From Antilocapra americana (Eukaryota > Chordata > Mammalia > Artiodactyla > Antilocapridae): a stretch of DNA of 64,000 bases. Both the position numbers and the translations under genes were made by a program. Under the pieces are notes generated by a model, which was not told the origin of the DNA, made no database searches, and saw only the letters and a program-made list of their open reading frames with translations. Positions 21,598 to 34,920 of this stretch are shown here, in pieces (the stretch's first letter is position 1; the number at the start of each line of letters is the position of its first letter). Where the stretch lies: positions 10,602,586 through 10,666,585 of the forward strand of contig ML660203.1 in assembly GCA_007570785.1 (NCBI GenBank). The letters run 5' to 3'.

Positions 21598-21952
21598 AAA
21601 TTGTGGTGCTGGAGAAGACTCTTGAGAGTCCCTTGGACTGCAAGGAGATCAAACCAGTCAACCCTAAAAGAAATCAATCCTGAATATTCATTGGAAGGAC
21701 CTATGCTGAAGCTGAAACTCCAATCCTTTGGCCATCTGATGCGAAGAGCCAACCCATTGGAAAAGACTCTGATGCTGGGAAAGATTGAAGGCAGGAGGAG
21801 AAAGGGACCCAGAGAATGAGATGGTTGAATGGTATCACTGGACTTGAGTTTGAGCAAACTCAGGGAGATGGTGATGGACAGGGAAGACTGTCATGCTGTA
21901 GTCCACAGGGTTGTAAAGAGTTGGACACAACTGAGTGACTGAACAATAGCAG
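21598..21952 (+). mobile_element. BovB LINE 3' end with 9-bp target duplication
   Basis: Plus-oriented, from gtggtgctggagaagactct to the gactgaac end. The word ttggctttc occurs at 21589-21597 and 21953-21961 and is a probable target duplication. Confidence 0.88.
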
Positions 21953-21961
21953 TTGGCTTTC

Positions 21962-24010
21962 CAGGAATTTGACTTGGAGGAACATTGATTTGTCCACTCA
22001 ACCACTATTTTGTGTGGGCCCACTATGTGCCAGGCACTACACTTGGCTTGGGCAATAACAGGATCCCTGCTTATCTTGCATCTTATAGTCTGGTGAGAGA
22101 ATCAGGAAAAAAGATGAACAATACATGAAATAACTGCAAATTGTATTGAGGGGGTAAAGTGAGGTGAGACTGGGAATTGCAGGGAGCTCACTTCAGACAA
22201 GGGTTAGGGAGGGTCTCCGGAGAAAGTGACCTCTGAACTGGGTCCAGGAGAAGGAGATGGAGCTAGCCTTGGGTACTTATGTAAGAGGTGCCATCAGGTG
22301 GAACCGTAGGCTAAAGGCCCTGTGGTGGGAAAGGGCTCAGTAGGTCAAAGGAACAAAGAACTGGGTGTGGCTGGGACCATCAGGTAAGAAGTTAGAAGAG
22401 GCCCTGGCTCGTGTCCACAGCACCAGGGAGGGGCATCCAACCATGTAAGAAGACAGGAGCCCCTGGCAGAATGATGGCTGTTCAGGCGCTGTGTATGAGT
22501 GCCCTCCTGTGGCCATTGGAAGTGGCTTCTCCCATCTCTTTGATTTCTAAGACAGTTCAAGGTCCCCCAGGGCAGAGATCTTCAAACTTTAGGGAGCAGC
22601 AGAGCAGGTGGTTAACAAGCAGTCTCCTGCACCTGAACAGCAGGGTCTGGGATAGGCCGGCTTGGTCCACTCATTGAGAATCACTCATCTAAGGAATGGG
22701 ATCCATTATTCATTGATATGCTATTTATCATACAAGATTAGAACTTTAACCCATATACAAATTTCCCTAAAAATGGAGGTGGGGGCCTTTCTGAATGGAA
22801 TGTTGGAATTTACCAAAAAATGATGACAGTGGGTTCTACTGGGGCCTGGAGAAGGGGAAGGGAAAACAGAAGAGCTGGGGCTTCCAGGGCATTGCAGTAC
22901 TTTTGGAGGAACGGGTGGTCCTTGTGAAAATGCAGATTTCTAGGCCACCCCTGAGCAATGGAGTCAGAGTCTCCCTTCAAGTGGAGCCTGGGAATGAGCT
23001 TCTGGGCCATCCTGCTGTACAGGGTGCAGGAGGTCCGTTTAGTGAAATAAGAGTGATGACACTAGTCAACATTTGTTGAGTGCTGACTGTGCATGAGGGG
23101 CCATCTAAGCGCTTTACTTGTAATTGCTTAGTTAGTCCTCCACACCACCCCCTGAGGTAGGTACTGTTGTTATCGGCCTCCCTTTGTAGAGACACATAGA
23201 GGTTAAGTAAAATTCCCAAAGTCACCCAGCTGTGGGAGGTGGGGCTGGGACAGGAACCAGGCAGCTAGACCCACAGGAAGGAGATCAGAGGAGCTGTCAC
23301 TCATTTCCCCCCAAGCTCCCCACCCTACACTCCTCTATGCCCCCCAGCACCATCCATGGCCCCCACAGGCAGCACAGGGAGAGACAGGAAGAGTGATAAG
23401 AGCAGACTCATTGAACCCCGAATCAGTGTCAGACTCTGCTCTAAGCATTCTTTGTAGATTAACTTGATGACTCCCAATAACCCTTGAGGCTTGCTTTGTT
23501 GCTGCCCCATTTCACAGATGCAAAGCCTGAGACACAGAGAGATGGAGGCACTTGCCCAAGGACACGCACCCATAAGTGTGACGCTGTCTGTTTGTCTCTG
23601 GATAAATTCACTCACAGTCCTCACCCTTCGTTCTGGGCTCTGTGAGCCTGCCTTGTCCAGTGGCATTTCCTCTCCTATTCTACAGAGACCGCTAAAGAGT
23701 CCGTGGGACCTGCATGGCGAATATCAGAGATTTTCAACGAGCTGGAGTTGCTGGTGCACCAGGGGAGTGAAGGCTGCAGGTCTTACCACAAGCGTGCATA
23801 CTCTGGACCACAAGGGGGCAGAAGCTGACGCCATCCAGCCCAGGGAGGTGTTCTCGGGAGGTCGGGGGAAGGCGGGTCATCCAGGAGCAGCAGCTCTTCA
23901 GGGCCACAATGTTGGCCTTAAATGTCAGCCAGTGGGAAGGAGGGAATGTGCTTGAGCCCTTACTACACACATCAGACCTCAGCAGGCATTGTAAGAGGTT
24001 TGAATAAGAG
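21962..24010. other. Intergenic; several old DNA-transposon and MIR remnants
   Basis: 22560-22700 (gagatcttcaaactttaggg ... gagaatcactcatct) and 22890-23000 (aaaatgcagatttctaggcc) look like MER20/MER5-type hAT relics. 23065-23270 and 23410-23600 look MIR/L2-like. No gene. Confidence 0.45.
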
Positions 24011-25560
24011 TCAGCTAAACCCAAAAGGAGCAGAAGCAAGGAAGTAATAAAAATCAAAGTAGAAACTAACGAATTAAATGCAGAAAAATAGTAGAGAAAA
24101 TCGATAAAATCAAAAGCTGTTTCTCTTAGAAGATTAATAAAATTGAAAAAATCTCGGCAGAGAGATTAGGAAAGAGAGAGGACACAGCGACCAATATTGG
24201 GAATGAAAGGGGTGGCAGTATTACAGACTTCACAGATATTAAAAGGTTAACAAAGTAGTATTGTGAAGAATTCTGTGACAGCAAAATCTAAAACTTAGAC
24301 AGAAATGAAGTCCTTGAAAGACTTTAGAAGCTTCTCTAGAAGAAATAGATGACCTGAAAACTCTCTATTACAGAAACTGAATTTGTAGAAAAAGGCTTAA
24401 CACACAGAAAACGCTAGGCTAAGATCATATTGTCACCAAACATGACATTTATAGCTAAGCTATTCCAGAAAACTGAAGAGGAAAGAAGACTTATTAAGTT
24501 CTTCTATGAGGCCAGCCTTATCTTAATATCAAAACCAGACTAACACAGACCAATGTCCATTGTGAACACAGAGACAAAACCCCCCAAAATTTTACTGATT
24601 TAAATGTGGCAGTGTACAAAAAGGGTAACATATCGTGACTATGTAGGGGCTTATCTCAAGAATGAAATATTGGTAGCATTTGAAAATCACCACATTAACA
24701 AACTAAAGAAGAAAAATTACACAACTCAGTAGATACTGAAAAAGCATTTCATAGATCTCCAACATCTAGATTGGATAAAAACTTTCATCTTGCTAGGAAG
24801 TGAAGGGGACTTCCTCAGTCTGATAAAGGGCATCTACACAAAACCTACAATTAACGTTGTACACAAAACCTATAACTAACATTATAGTTAATGGTGAAAG
24901 ACTAAATGCTTCCCCACCAATTTCAGGAACCAGACAAGAATGTCTGCTGTCACCACTTCTGTTCAATGTTGTTTTGGATGTTCTGTCTAGACAGGAAAGG
25001 AAATTAAACATCTGGATCAGAAAGAGAGACATCAACTAGCCTTATTCACAGATGATATGACCATCAACACAAAGTCTGATGGACTCTACAGAAAAGTCAC
25101 TAGAACTAATGTGTGAGCTTAGCAGAGTTACAGAATACAAGATCAAGAAACAAAATCAATTACATTTCTACATACTAGCCAAGAATGATTGGAAACTGAC
25201 ATTAAAACAGTACTATTTTGATAGCATTAAAAACATTAAATACTTTGGAATAATATGGCAAAAGATATGTAAGATCTGTACACTGAAAACTACAAAATGT
25301 TGCTGAGAGACATTTTTAAAGATCTAAATAAATGGAGAGATATGTTCTGTTGGAAGACTCAATATTGTTAATAAGTTTTCTCCTCCAGTTTGATTTCAGA
25401 CTTAATGAAATTCCATTAAAAATCCCTGCAAGATTGTAGAAATTGATAAATTTGTTCTTAAAATTCACATGGCGATGTTAAGGAGTTAGAATAGCTAAAA
25501 TAACTGTGAAACAAAGCAAGAGCAAACTAGGTACAAGAAGCTTTCATGATAGGAAATAAT
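24011..25560 (+). mobile_element. Old L1 ORF2 relic
   Basis: Plus-oriented L1 RT-region remnant; the frame at 24857-25039 reads GTRQECLLSPLLFNVVLDVL, the diverged L1 reverse transcriptase core. Many stops and shifts. Confidence 0.75.
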
Positions 25561-25569
25561 ACCAGGTGG

Positions 25570-26324
25570 AGCTTTTGTTGAGTGCCAATAGAAAATCATA
25601 GTGCATACTGCTTGGGGTTCTAGAACAAGGCCACACCATCTGCTGCAGAGAACTATATATCATTTGGAAAATAGCACCTAGCTTGATACCAGCCCCTGGT
25701 AGACAACTGTGTCTGACAGTGGGCTCTCAAATAACCATGTGGCCAGAACTACTTCTCATGAGCTTGGTACAGTCCGAACCAGCAAATAAGCGAAAAGATC
25801 AGGTTGGCCCAGGATCAGTCCATCATACATTGGAAGTGTCCTATCCAGAATTAGTCCTGAGCAGTTCAGAGAGTACAAATAAGGTACATAAGCAGGTGAC
25901 CCAGGTCCCATGTCACCTCTCACTGTTGCACTGGCATCTTTTCCTCGACATCTGTGGCCTTATAGAAGTTTTCTACAACCAACTAAGAGAGGAGAAACAT
26001 TTTTGAAATTTGATTCATGCGTGGATCCGCTTGGTATGCTGATATGACATGAAAAAGATCTGTTCAGCTCTACAGCTCCTCTCATGAGGAGCCCAGAGCA
26101 TCTCTCTGGACAGAGCTTTAGGCCACGTACATGTTATCTGCTCTGTGCAGAGAGAATGGCCTGAGGTAAGGCTAGACATGGACTTGTGGGCTGTGATGAA
26201 GGGCTCATTGGTCAAAGGACTGGAAGGAACAATATTGGATTATCGAGGATATTGGATGGGTCTGGGGAAGAGGCACATGAATGGACAATGGGAGTGAATA
26301 TCACTATAAATGGAAGTTTTTGTC
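25570..26324 (+). mobile_element. Ancient ERVL-like internal fragment
   Basis: Sequence such as tatcatttggaaaatagcac and ccaactaagagaggagaaac resembles mammalian ERVL pol relics. No intact frame. Assignment is from memory of the family and uncertain. Confidence 0.4.
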
Positions 26325-26640
26325 ACCCCAAAATTGGTATGTTGAAACCTAACACCCAATGTGATGGTATTCGGAGGTGGGGCCTTTGGCAGGTGATTAG
26401 ATCATAAAGTTTTCAGGATTAGTGTCCTTATAAAGAGGCCTCAAAGAGCTCCCTTGCCCAGTCTGACGTGTAAAGGCACAGTAAAAAGATGACCAGGAAG
26501 TGAATGCTCACCAGATACAGAATCTGTCATTTCTTTAATCTCGGGCTTCTCAGCCTGCAGAACTATAGGAATAGATTTCTGTTATTTATAAGCCATTCAG
26601 TCTAAGGTGTCTTGTTATAGTAGCCTGAATGGACTGAGAC
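26325..26640 (+). mobile_element. MaLR/ERVL-type LTR
   Basis: caccccaaaattggtatgtt, ggtggggcctttggcaggtg, attagtgtccttataaagag and the end gactgagacaataca fit the MLT1/MST LTR pattern. Confidence 0.7.
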
Positions 26641-26811
26641 AATACAAAGAGTGTGAATATGTGTGTGTGATCAGTTCTCCTTTTATTTATTATTTTTAAA
26701 AATTGAAGTAGAGTTGATATACAATGTTGTTAGTTTCATGTACATAGCAAAGTGATTCAGTTATACATCTATAGATTGTTACACCTATATATTCTTTTTC
26801 TTTTTAATAAA

Positions 26812-27030
26812 CATTTGTTTATGATTTTTGGCTGTGCTGGATCTTCGTTGCTGCACACGGGCTTCCTCTAGTTGTGCATGGGCTTCTCAGAGGTGGCTTC
26901 TCTTGCTGTGGAGAAGCCATGCAATGTCTTCTCCGTGGCATGCATGACCTTCCAGGACCAGAGATGTAACCTGTGTCCCCTGCATTTGCAGATGGACTCA
27001 TAGCCACTTGACTGCTGAGGAAGTCTTGTA
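26812..27030 (-). mobile_element. CHR-type SINE inside L1
   Basis: tttggctgtgctggatcttc at the left to ttgactgctgaggaagtc at the right. Confidence 0.78.
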
Positions 27031-27378
27031 TTCTTTTTCATATTTTTTCCATTATTGTTTATTACAGGATGTTGAATATAGTTTCCTGTGTTCTATAGCA
27101 GGACTGTGTTGTCTATTTTATACATAGTAGTTTGTATACGCTAATACCAAACTCCTAATTTATTTCTCCCCACCCCCTTTCCCCTTTGGTAAACAAAAAT
27201 TTGTTTTCTGTGTTGTGAGTCTGTTTCTGTTTTGTAAACAAGTTCATTTGTATGGTTTTTAGATTCCACATATAAGTGATATCATATGATATTTGTCTTA
27301 GTATGATAATCTCCACTTCCGTCCATGTTATTGCAAATGGCATTATTTCATTTTTATTTATATGGCTGATTACTATTC

Positions 27379-27382
<4 letters not shown>

Positions 27383-27427
<45 letters not shown>

Positions 27428-27428
27428 C
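27383..27428 (+). repeat. (AT)n microsatellite
   Basis: TA repeat of about 45 bases with one G interruption, within the L1. Confidence 0.92.
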
Positions 27429-27610
27429 CACATCTTCTTTATCCGTTCATCTGTTGATGGACACAGATTACTTCTATGTCTTGGTGTGCTTGTTTCTTTC
27501 TGAATTAGAGTTTTCTCTGGATATACGCTCAAGAGTGGGATTGCTGGATCATATGCAATTCTTTTTTAAAGGAAGCTCCATGCTATTTTCTGTACTGCAC
27601 TAATTTACAG

Positions 27611-28883
27611 TAGGAGGGTTACTAATGGGTCTGAATCTTTGTGTTGCACCAGTGCCCACCAGAAAGCATTCATTGCAGAAGAATCACAACCAACCAACTG
27701 ACTGAGCTGACTCTGAGGGTAGATGCCAGCCAGCCTCTGTCCTTAGCCACTGAGTACTGGTTTCTCTTCTTAGCAAAGTATCTCCACCTAGGGCAGACTT
27801 GGGCTTCACTCCATCTGGATATTTATTAAAACTAGACAATTGACCCCAGATATTATAGAGGCCACTATTCTTTGATCATCCATGCAGGGTTTGTCCATTT
27901 TGAATTCAGTGACTTTAAGAAAAAGTGTGGATTTCACGTAACTGTTTTATTGTTGAAACAATGGTCTTTCACTTCTCAGTCCTAACCAAAGTGGAAAGCT
28001 TTTTCTGTAACAGTAAAAAAAAAAAAAAAAAAAAGAACCAATGTTGTTTGGGATACCATAGGGGTAAATAGGCATTCTGTCAGACCACAGATGGTGATGA
28101 TGGCTGAATTACTAGGGACAGAAAGGCAAACCCATATCAAGAAGATGTGTTTATTATAGTGAGTAGAAATGACTGATTCTTCTCAATCTGCCATAACCTG
28201 GCTGGATGGTGTTCTTCCTTCCCCCTGAAACAGTGGTACATTAAGGGTTTATCAGAATTAGTGTTTAATATTCAGAGAGTATTGGGCATAATGTAAATGA
28301 AAACAATAGCATATTTTTTTCTTTGCAAGGAGTCAAATATTTAAATTATTTGTGGCTTCAGGACTTACTCATATAAATTGCTTGTGACTTTAGGACCTGC
28401 TCAGTCTCAGTCTTTTATACACTGTTTCCAACTGGACAAGGATTGGTGCTGTGCATGCCTTATGTTAAAACCTGATAGATCAGATTACATGTAGTCTAGG
28501 AAGGGCATCTCAGGTTCCGCCGTCATTTGATGTCTCATGGTTATATGGTCATCTCTACCAGGACTCAGTTGCAAGACAAGAGCTATTTTTCAAAATCAAA
28601 ACAGTTATCTGTACAATAGGATAGTGCTTTTCTCCAAAACACTAGAGTTTTCTCCAAAATTCTGTGCTGTGTTTCTCTTATTAAAGCTTGCCAGAACATC
28701 AATACAACACCCTTGTTTGCCAAAGATACTTGAAGAGTATAATTGGCTCTGCCTTGGTCATAAGGACAAAGTGGTAGAGAAGCTTGAACTGCTTGATGGA
28801 GAGACTTCTCTTGCTCTGATTTCTATTCAGATCTGCTACCTTAAGAGTTAGTACATGCAATCAGAAAAGCACTTTTAACTGTG

Positions 28884-28884
<1 letters not shown>
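27611..28884. other. Intergenic; possible ERVL-like remnant, poly-A at 28015-28034
   Basis: 27640-27840 may continue the ERVL-like sequence to the left of the L1. The rest is not recognised. No conserved coding signal. Confidence 0.35.

Positions 28885-28928
<44 letters not shown>
28885..28928 (+). repeat. (TG)n microsatellite
   Basis: About 22 TG units adjoining the tail of a minus-oriented SINE; probably grew from the SINE tail. Confidence 0.93.
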
Positions 28929-28930
<2 letters not shown>

Positions 28931-29128
28931 CAGTCCGTCCTATTCTTTGTGACCCCATGCACTGCAGCCCATCAGGCTCCTCTGTCAATAGGATTTTCCA
29001 GGCAGGAATACTGAAGTAGGTTGCCATTTCATTCTCCAGAGGATCTTCTCAACCTATGGACTGAACTTGAGCCTCTTATGTCTCCTGCATTGGCAGATTC
29101 TTTACCACTGGCACCACCTGCGAAGCCT
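28929..29128 (-). mobile_element. Bov-tA SINE
   Basis: Reverse Bov-tA, gctcagtccgtcctattctt to ccactggcaccacctgcgaa. Confidence 0.9.
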
Positions 29129-29494
29129 TAATTGTATTATATATTGTCTTAAAAATCAAAATGGCTCATGAAGCTTTGTGCCATTTTGTAAGAATAGGCA
29201 TTGCAAGGGCAAAACAATTTTGTATTTATCTTGGAGGGACACCCTGACATGCTCCAAATCGTCGTCCTTTCAAAAGTTTCATCATAGTGGTGGGGTCCTG
29301 GGTTTTCATGAAATTTTATCTCGTCTGTTTGCTCTTGTGTATTTTGATAATGCATTTAATTTACTTGCTAATTGCTGCTCACCACATCTAACAAGCATAA
29401 TGTTAACAGTGTATTGGACATTTGTGATGTTCTTTGATGTCAAGATAATCAATATTTTTGCAAGCCATATTATTATTATTTTAAAATTGTACAC

Positions 29495-29780
29495 TTTTAT
29501 TATTTATTCACTTTTGGCTCTGCTGGGTCTTTATTGCTGGGTGTGGCCTTTCTCTAATTGCATTGATCGGGGGCTGCTCTTCAGCTGTGGTGCATGGGCT
29601 TCTTATTGTGTGGCTTCTCTCATTTCAGAGCAAACACTCTGGGACAAGTGGCCTTCAGTAGTTGTGGTGCATGGGATTAGTTGCCCTGCAGCATGTGAAA
29701 TCTTCCAAGACCAGGGATTGAATCCATGTCCCCTGCATTGGCAGGCAGATTCTTAACCACTGGACCACCAGGGAAGTCCT
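29495..29780 (-). mobile_element. CHR-type SINE
   Basis: ttggctctgctgggtcttta at the left to ccactggaccaccagggaag at the right. Confidence 0.85.
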
Positions 29781-31317
29781 GCAAACTATATTATGGTAGA
29801 GAGCAAGATACTCACTGGCCCAAAGCAAAACTGTGAAGGTGTGCTGATAGCATTACAAGTAAAAGCAAGCTGATTCTGATGGTTCCTACAACTTGATATA
29901 GGGTCAAAAAATGTTTCCCAGGGCAATAGTGGATCCCGGGTTCCAGGGGCTGTGGACAGTTAGCAGTCGTGTTAGGTGGGGATGGAATAATAATATGATT
30001 TTCTTTTCCAGTGTGTGAATTTGGCTAGGCTACAGTTCCCAGTTATTTAATCAGGTACAAATCTAAGTGTTACTTTGAAGGGAGTTTCCAGATATAATTA
30101 AAGTCCATAATGAGATCACTTTATGTAAAGGAGGTTATCTTGGATGATTTAGGTAGGACTAATTCAATCAGTTGGAAGACTTTTAAAGCAATGCTGAGGG
30201 GAGGGAGAGAGAGAGAAGGAGACAGAGAATAAGAAGAACAAAGAGGAGGAAGAGAAGGAAAAAGAGAAGCAAGATTTCTTGTGGGATGCAGCTACAGTTC
30301 TGGCTTTCCCCTTCCTGGTAGCTTTACCTACTGGTTTTGGTCTTGCTTAACCAACCTGCATAATCACATACATCAATTTCTCGCGAGCTCCGAGCTTGCA
30401 CTCTCTCCTTCCTCTTCTGTAAATTGATCCTGAATGTTACAAGTGTCAGCATCCTTTTGTCTCTCAAATCTAAATTATAACCTTTGTCTCTTCAACTCCT
30501 CCAACTACTTTTGGTTTTTTATCCTGTGACAAGAAAAAAATCCAGAAGTTTCTGCTTGCCATTGTCTCCTAAAACAATTCTCCCTCTATAGATCAGTGAG
30601 CCATCTGGGGGTTCTGCCAGTCGCTAATTATATCTCTTCCAATTATACATGAATGAACTGGGGAAATAATCACAGAATGGGTTCCCATAATTATCTGGGA
30701 ATTGATTAATTGTTAATTAATAATTATCCCATAATTATTAGTTCACTATGAATCAAACTTGTATCAAAATCCCATTTATCACTTGAAAAACAGAAGCTCA
30801 TTTTAACTGGTGGACCTGGAAAATTGGGTTCCTAGAAAATTAGATAAATTCACAGCCAGTATCTCACATTCCCAAAAATTGGGGGTATTTTTTTTTTCAT
30901 AGTACACCATGATTGTAATAAATGTCAATGGGCCAATCTGGGAGAGACTTGAAGGAAGATTTACAGTATACACTGTGGCCACATTGCAGGATCCTTTGCT
31001 TTCCTTTCCATCAGTGTCTTCCTAATTCTGAACTAGCTTATGAGAGACTCTGATTCTCCCTTTTGGCAACCCGAGTTCAGGTTTCTGGATACCAAACTTG
31101 AAGAGTCCCCTGATCAATTAACATTTAGTAGATGGACTATTTCCTTTTTAGGGAGACTGATCAATTAGCAACTGCCAAGTAGTCGAATTACCAATTTATC
31201 CTTGCTATTCATTAAAATGAGCTTGCCATCTTGTTTTGCCAATTAAGCTCTGCACTTGCTCTCTGTTTTTTTTATATATCATCATCCCAATCGAAATAAA
31301 GGAATCCTTCTCTCTCT
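29781..31317. other. Intergenic; LTR-like remnant at about 29990-30190, GA-rich tract after it
   Basis: 30040-30190 (gtttccagatataattaaag, gaggttatcttggatgattt) resembles an old ERV LTR. 30195-30275 is a GA-rich stretch. The AT-rich remainder is unrecognised. Confidence 0.4.
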
Positions 31318-31435
31318 CTCTTTTGGCAGCACCACATGGCATATAGGACTTTAGTTCTCCAACCAGGGATCAAATCTGTGTCCCTTGCAGTGGAAGAATG
31401 GAATCTTAACCACTGGACCACCAGGGAAGTCCCAT
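31318..31435 (-). mobile_element. CHR-type SINE
   Basis: ttttggcagcaccacatggc to accactggaccaccagggaa. Confidence 0.8.
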
Positions 31436-33750
31436 TTACCAATTTTTTAGGGAGGCCTTCTCAATGGTGGCATTTCCCAAGAAACAGAAAGCCATCATAG
31501 AGCTCTTCAAGGATACTGATGCTCTTCTAATATAAACTATTTCTCAGTTTTCTAGTGAAGATATGTTCTTTGGGTCCCTTCAAGAGGTAATGGAGTTGGG
31601 GGAGGTGCATGTATTTGCCAAAGAGAAATCCACTCCAACAGTCCTATCTCCCAAACCTTTGGGAGACTTTAGGTAAAGCCTTAATTAAGTAAAGCTTTAA
31701 AGCCTGGGAAGTTCTAGCATCTCAACCACATTGGATGAAAGCCCTTGTTGAGTTCAATTTCCAGTAACCAACATAATAAACTATTAAAGCCATTTTCAAT
31801 TGTCTGGTACTAGTACTCAATTCAGAACCTTTCATAAATATACCCATAAATAAATTAAGTACAATCCTTTGTTATATCCTATCTTCCTTGGTCTAATGTA
31901 TTTAGAATCACTTGCTACAATATTCTCCATATCTGCTTAAATAAATTGTCAAAAATTACAATTAAGTGTAAAAGTTGTTTTATCTTTTATTTTTGTCCCC
32001 CTAGAGCATGCTGAAATCTGAACCTAGTTGTGGGTCAAGTGGCAGCAGAAGGTGGAAGGATGAATTTTGAGGATCTTTGAGTAGTAACCCTATGGAATTT
32101 GGAAGTAAACTTCTGAGGAAGGGACTCCTATTGGCTGGTGCAGTATTCAGAAAAGGGTTTTGATAAGGCTGCTTTTAGAAACATTAAATAAAAACCTGTA
32201 AACTCAATCTGACTTCCCCTAGCTGAGTGAAGAACCATTGCCAGGTGATGTTCAGAGGAATAGAAATAAACAGGAGACAGGAGTTTTCTTTTCTCCTCCT
32301 CCAGCTTTGCAATCTCCCTCTAGTAGCCTCTGTTGGCAGATCCTAACAAGGAGCAAACCAGCAAAGAAGACACATGGCTTGCAGTGTCCCAGACCAGCAT
32401 GGCAAAGGAGAGTACAGAATGATAGATTTGGAAGCAAGAGGCAAAATCTTAATAACCAACATGGTTTATTTAGAAGAGTAAGTGATGGAATACTGTAAAA
32501 TGCACAGAAAAGTGCCAGGTGTGAATCAAGGTAGTGATGAGGAAGAAAAAGAGGGGGCAGAGCTGGTAGCGGGCAGGTTGGGTTGTCATCCAAAGTGCCA
32601 ACTGCTAATGAATGGAGAAACAGGAACACTGGATAAGGGTTCTTTGGCACTGGACATGAAGAAGTTCATAGACGGCCTAGGGCAGGTTACTTTGAGGAGT
32701 TAGGGGAAGAAACCTGATTATCCAGAACTGAACAGTGGAAGAAGGTGAAGAAGTAGAGGTAGTGAATAGCTGTGTGTCTTTTGAGTCTGGTGATGGATGG
32801 AATAAAAATAGAGATGCTAGTACAGACAATTTTTCTTCCATAAAGCACAAAACTTGTAGATGGTTCTAGCCTGAGAGCGCTTAGAGGATGAAATCAACAC
32901 TCTCACTTCGCAGTGAGGAGACCATGGCCCAGAGCAGGGAGCTACCCAAGGTCACAGAATCAGTTTAGAAAACACTTCAGATCAGACAGGAAGCCTTGGT
33001 CCTTAGCTTTTGGAAAACTCTGTATCGAAGTGTTCTGGTATTTCTGAGATAAAGGTTAAATCAACCCAGGCATCTTCTTCCATCTTGTGATTTTTGTTGT
33101 CATAACCAGACCCACTGCAATCTCTGGTTATTGTTGTCCCTGCTCACATGGTGCTATGGAAGCTGGACAGTCCACAGGTCAGAGCTGCAAAAAATTTATT
33201 GTGGGAAAATTATAGTGAATCAATATATGGATTCTGGTGAGATTTATAGGGAAATAGTCTATATACCAAGAGCAGTAGTGAGTCTTTGGGTCCAGGGCAC
33301 GTAATGAAATTCCAGGCAGCAGCTGAATAATCAACAAGAACATCTACATAGGTGTTGGCCTGGAGCTTGGAGGACATTCCAGGGAGACCAGCCAGAAGCT
33401 TACTCTGTATGAAATAATCAAGATATTGGTTAACTTCATACCCTTTCTAAGGAGGTTGTAAGCCAGTGCTGAGGCTTTCCCCTTCCCCCACCTTCCTTCA
33501 CATTGGTATGATTGTCCGCTGTCCATGGTGCTGAACTATATTCCTATCCTGACACGTATGCTCTGCCTATCACTGAATAACAAATTCTGGCTGTTTTCTG
33601 GACTCTCATCAACTAAGGCGAATCTTGCTCCTCACCTTGGCCTACTTCATGACAGAAAGATGTAAAGTATTGACAGATGCCTTGGTTGATCAAAAGATAA
33701 ATTTCTTACTTTTAATATCGGCAACTCATTCACATTTACAAAACACTGAG
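31436..33750. other. Intergenic, nothing supported
   Basis: No exon of the BPIF family, no RNA gene and no repeat family that I can name. The longest open frame (132 codons on the minus strand, 32252-32650) has no recognisable features. Confidence 0.4.
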
Positions 33751-33818
33751 TTGGCTAAAAAGTTGGTTTGGGCTTTTCTTCAAATGTACAGAAAAGCCTG
33801 AATGAACTTTTTGGCTAT
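33751..33818. mobile_element. Mini-mariner hairpin (MADE1/BTMAR-like)
   Basis: Left arm 33751-33778 (ttggctaaaaagttggtttg...) is nearly the reverse complement of right arm 33791-33818 (...aatgaactttttggctat), with a 12-base loop. This is the solo terminal-repeat form of a mariner transposon. Confidence 0.85.
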
Positions 33819-33959
33819 CCCAATGCTTTCTATGTCAGTGGGCTGAATAAAATACGGGGGACAAAGTTTGGGACTTCTGTTCCAAACAGAATGGGATGCC
33901 TAGATATATTGATGGGGATAAAATGAGACGTTATAGGCCTTTCAAAAGTTTCAAACTGG

Positions 33960-34290
33960 CAGCAAACTAGCTTAGTTAGAGCTGCACTGTCTAACATGGG
34001 AGCCACTAGCCACACATGCATATTAAGCACTTAATATTGAAATGTGCTATAAGTATAAAATACACAATAGTTATCAAAGATTTGGTACAAAATATAGAAT
34101 GTAAAACATTTCATTAATATTTTATATTGATTATATGTTGACATGGTAATATTTTAGATATACTGGCTAAACAAAACTTATTATTAAAATTAATATAATC
34201 TATTTCTTTTTCCTTAGAAAATGGCATTACTAGGGCACTCAAAATTATGCATTTGTTTTGTGTGTTACATTTCTGTTGAACTACACTGGT
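33960..34290. mobile_element. hAT-Charlie-like DNA transposon remnant
   Basis: gagctgcactgtctaacatg and gagccactagccacacatgc match the well-known Charlie-type terminal sequence; the remainder is AT-rich and diverged. Confidence 0.55.
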
Positions 34291-34605
34291 TTATTAATAG
34301 ATTATTACATAACTAAGCTAATCAACTCAAGGACATAGATCCAATTGTGATGTTGACTATTCAGTTTCTTAAGTCTCCTGTCATGGATGGCATCTACTAC
34401 TTGGTGTCTCAATTCATCACATACACCTTGTCTCCAGAAATCATGTATACAGTTCATTACAAACTTATCATTACCCCTCAGAGGAGGATGCTTCCATCCC
34501 CCATGAGTCCTATGTCCAGGCACCCAAAAGTTCTCCCCAATGGAGAGAGCATCAGATGCTTTCCTATACCTATGTGTTTGCACATGCTGTGTATCCTTTG
34601 CTTTA

Positions 34606-34920
34606 TCATTATTTATTTATTTATCTACTTATTTTTGGCTGTGCTGGGTCTTCATTGCAGCACACAGGCTCTTCATTGCTGTAAAGGGCTTTCTCTAGTT
34701 GAAGCAAGTGGGGGCTGCTCTCTAGTTGTGCAAAGGCTTCTCATTGGGGTGGCTTCTCTTGTTGCAGAGCATGGGCTGTAGAGTGCTGAGGCTTTAGTAG
34801 CTGGGGCACACAGGTTTAGTTGCCCCATGACATGTGGGATCTTTCTGGACCAGGGACTGACTCTGTGTCTCCTGCATGGGCAGGTGGATTCTTAACTGCT
34901 GGACCACCAGGAAAGTCCCT
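34606..34920 (-). mobile_element. CHR-type SINE, long form
   Basis: (TTTA)n tail at the left, ttggctgtgctgggtcttca, and gctggaccaccaggaaagtc at the right. Confidence 0.87.

Larger units (their letters stand above)
26690..27610 (-). mobile_element. L1 3' end, interrupted by a CHR SINE and an AT repeat
   Basis: Reverse L1 3' UTR and ORF2 end: gttgatatacaatgttgtta at the left, then tccacatataagtgatatca and gtgggattgctggatcatat further right. Confidence 0.8.

Noticed and set aside
24857..25039. Reverse-transcriptase-like frame considered as a gene
   Set aside because: It is a piece of a decayed L1 ORF2.
32252..32650. 132-codon minus-strand frame rich in leucine
   Set aside because: No start context, splice or family support, and composition is what pyrimidine-rich sequence gives by chance.
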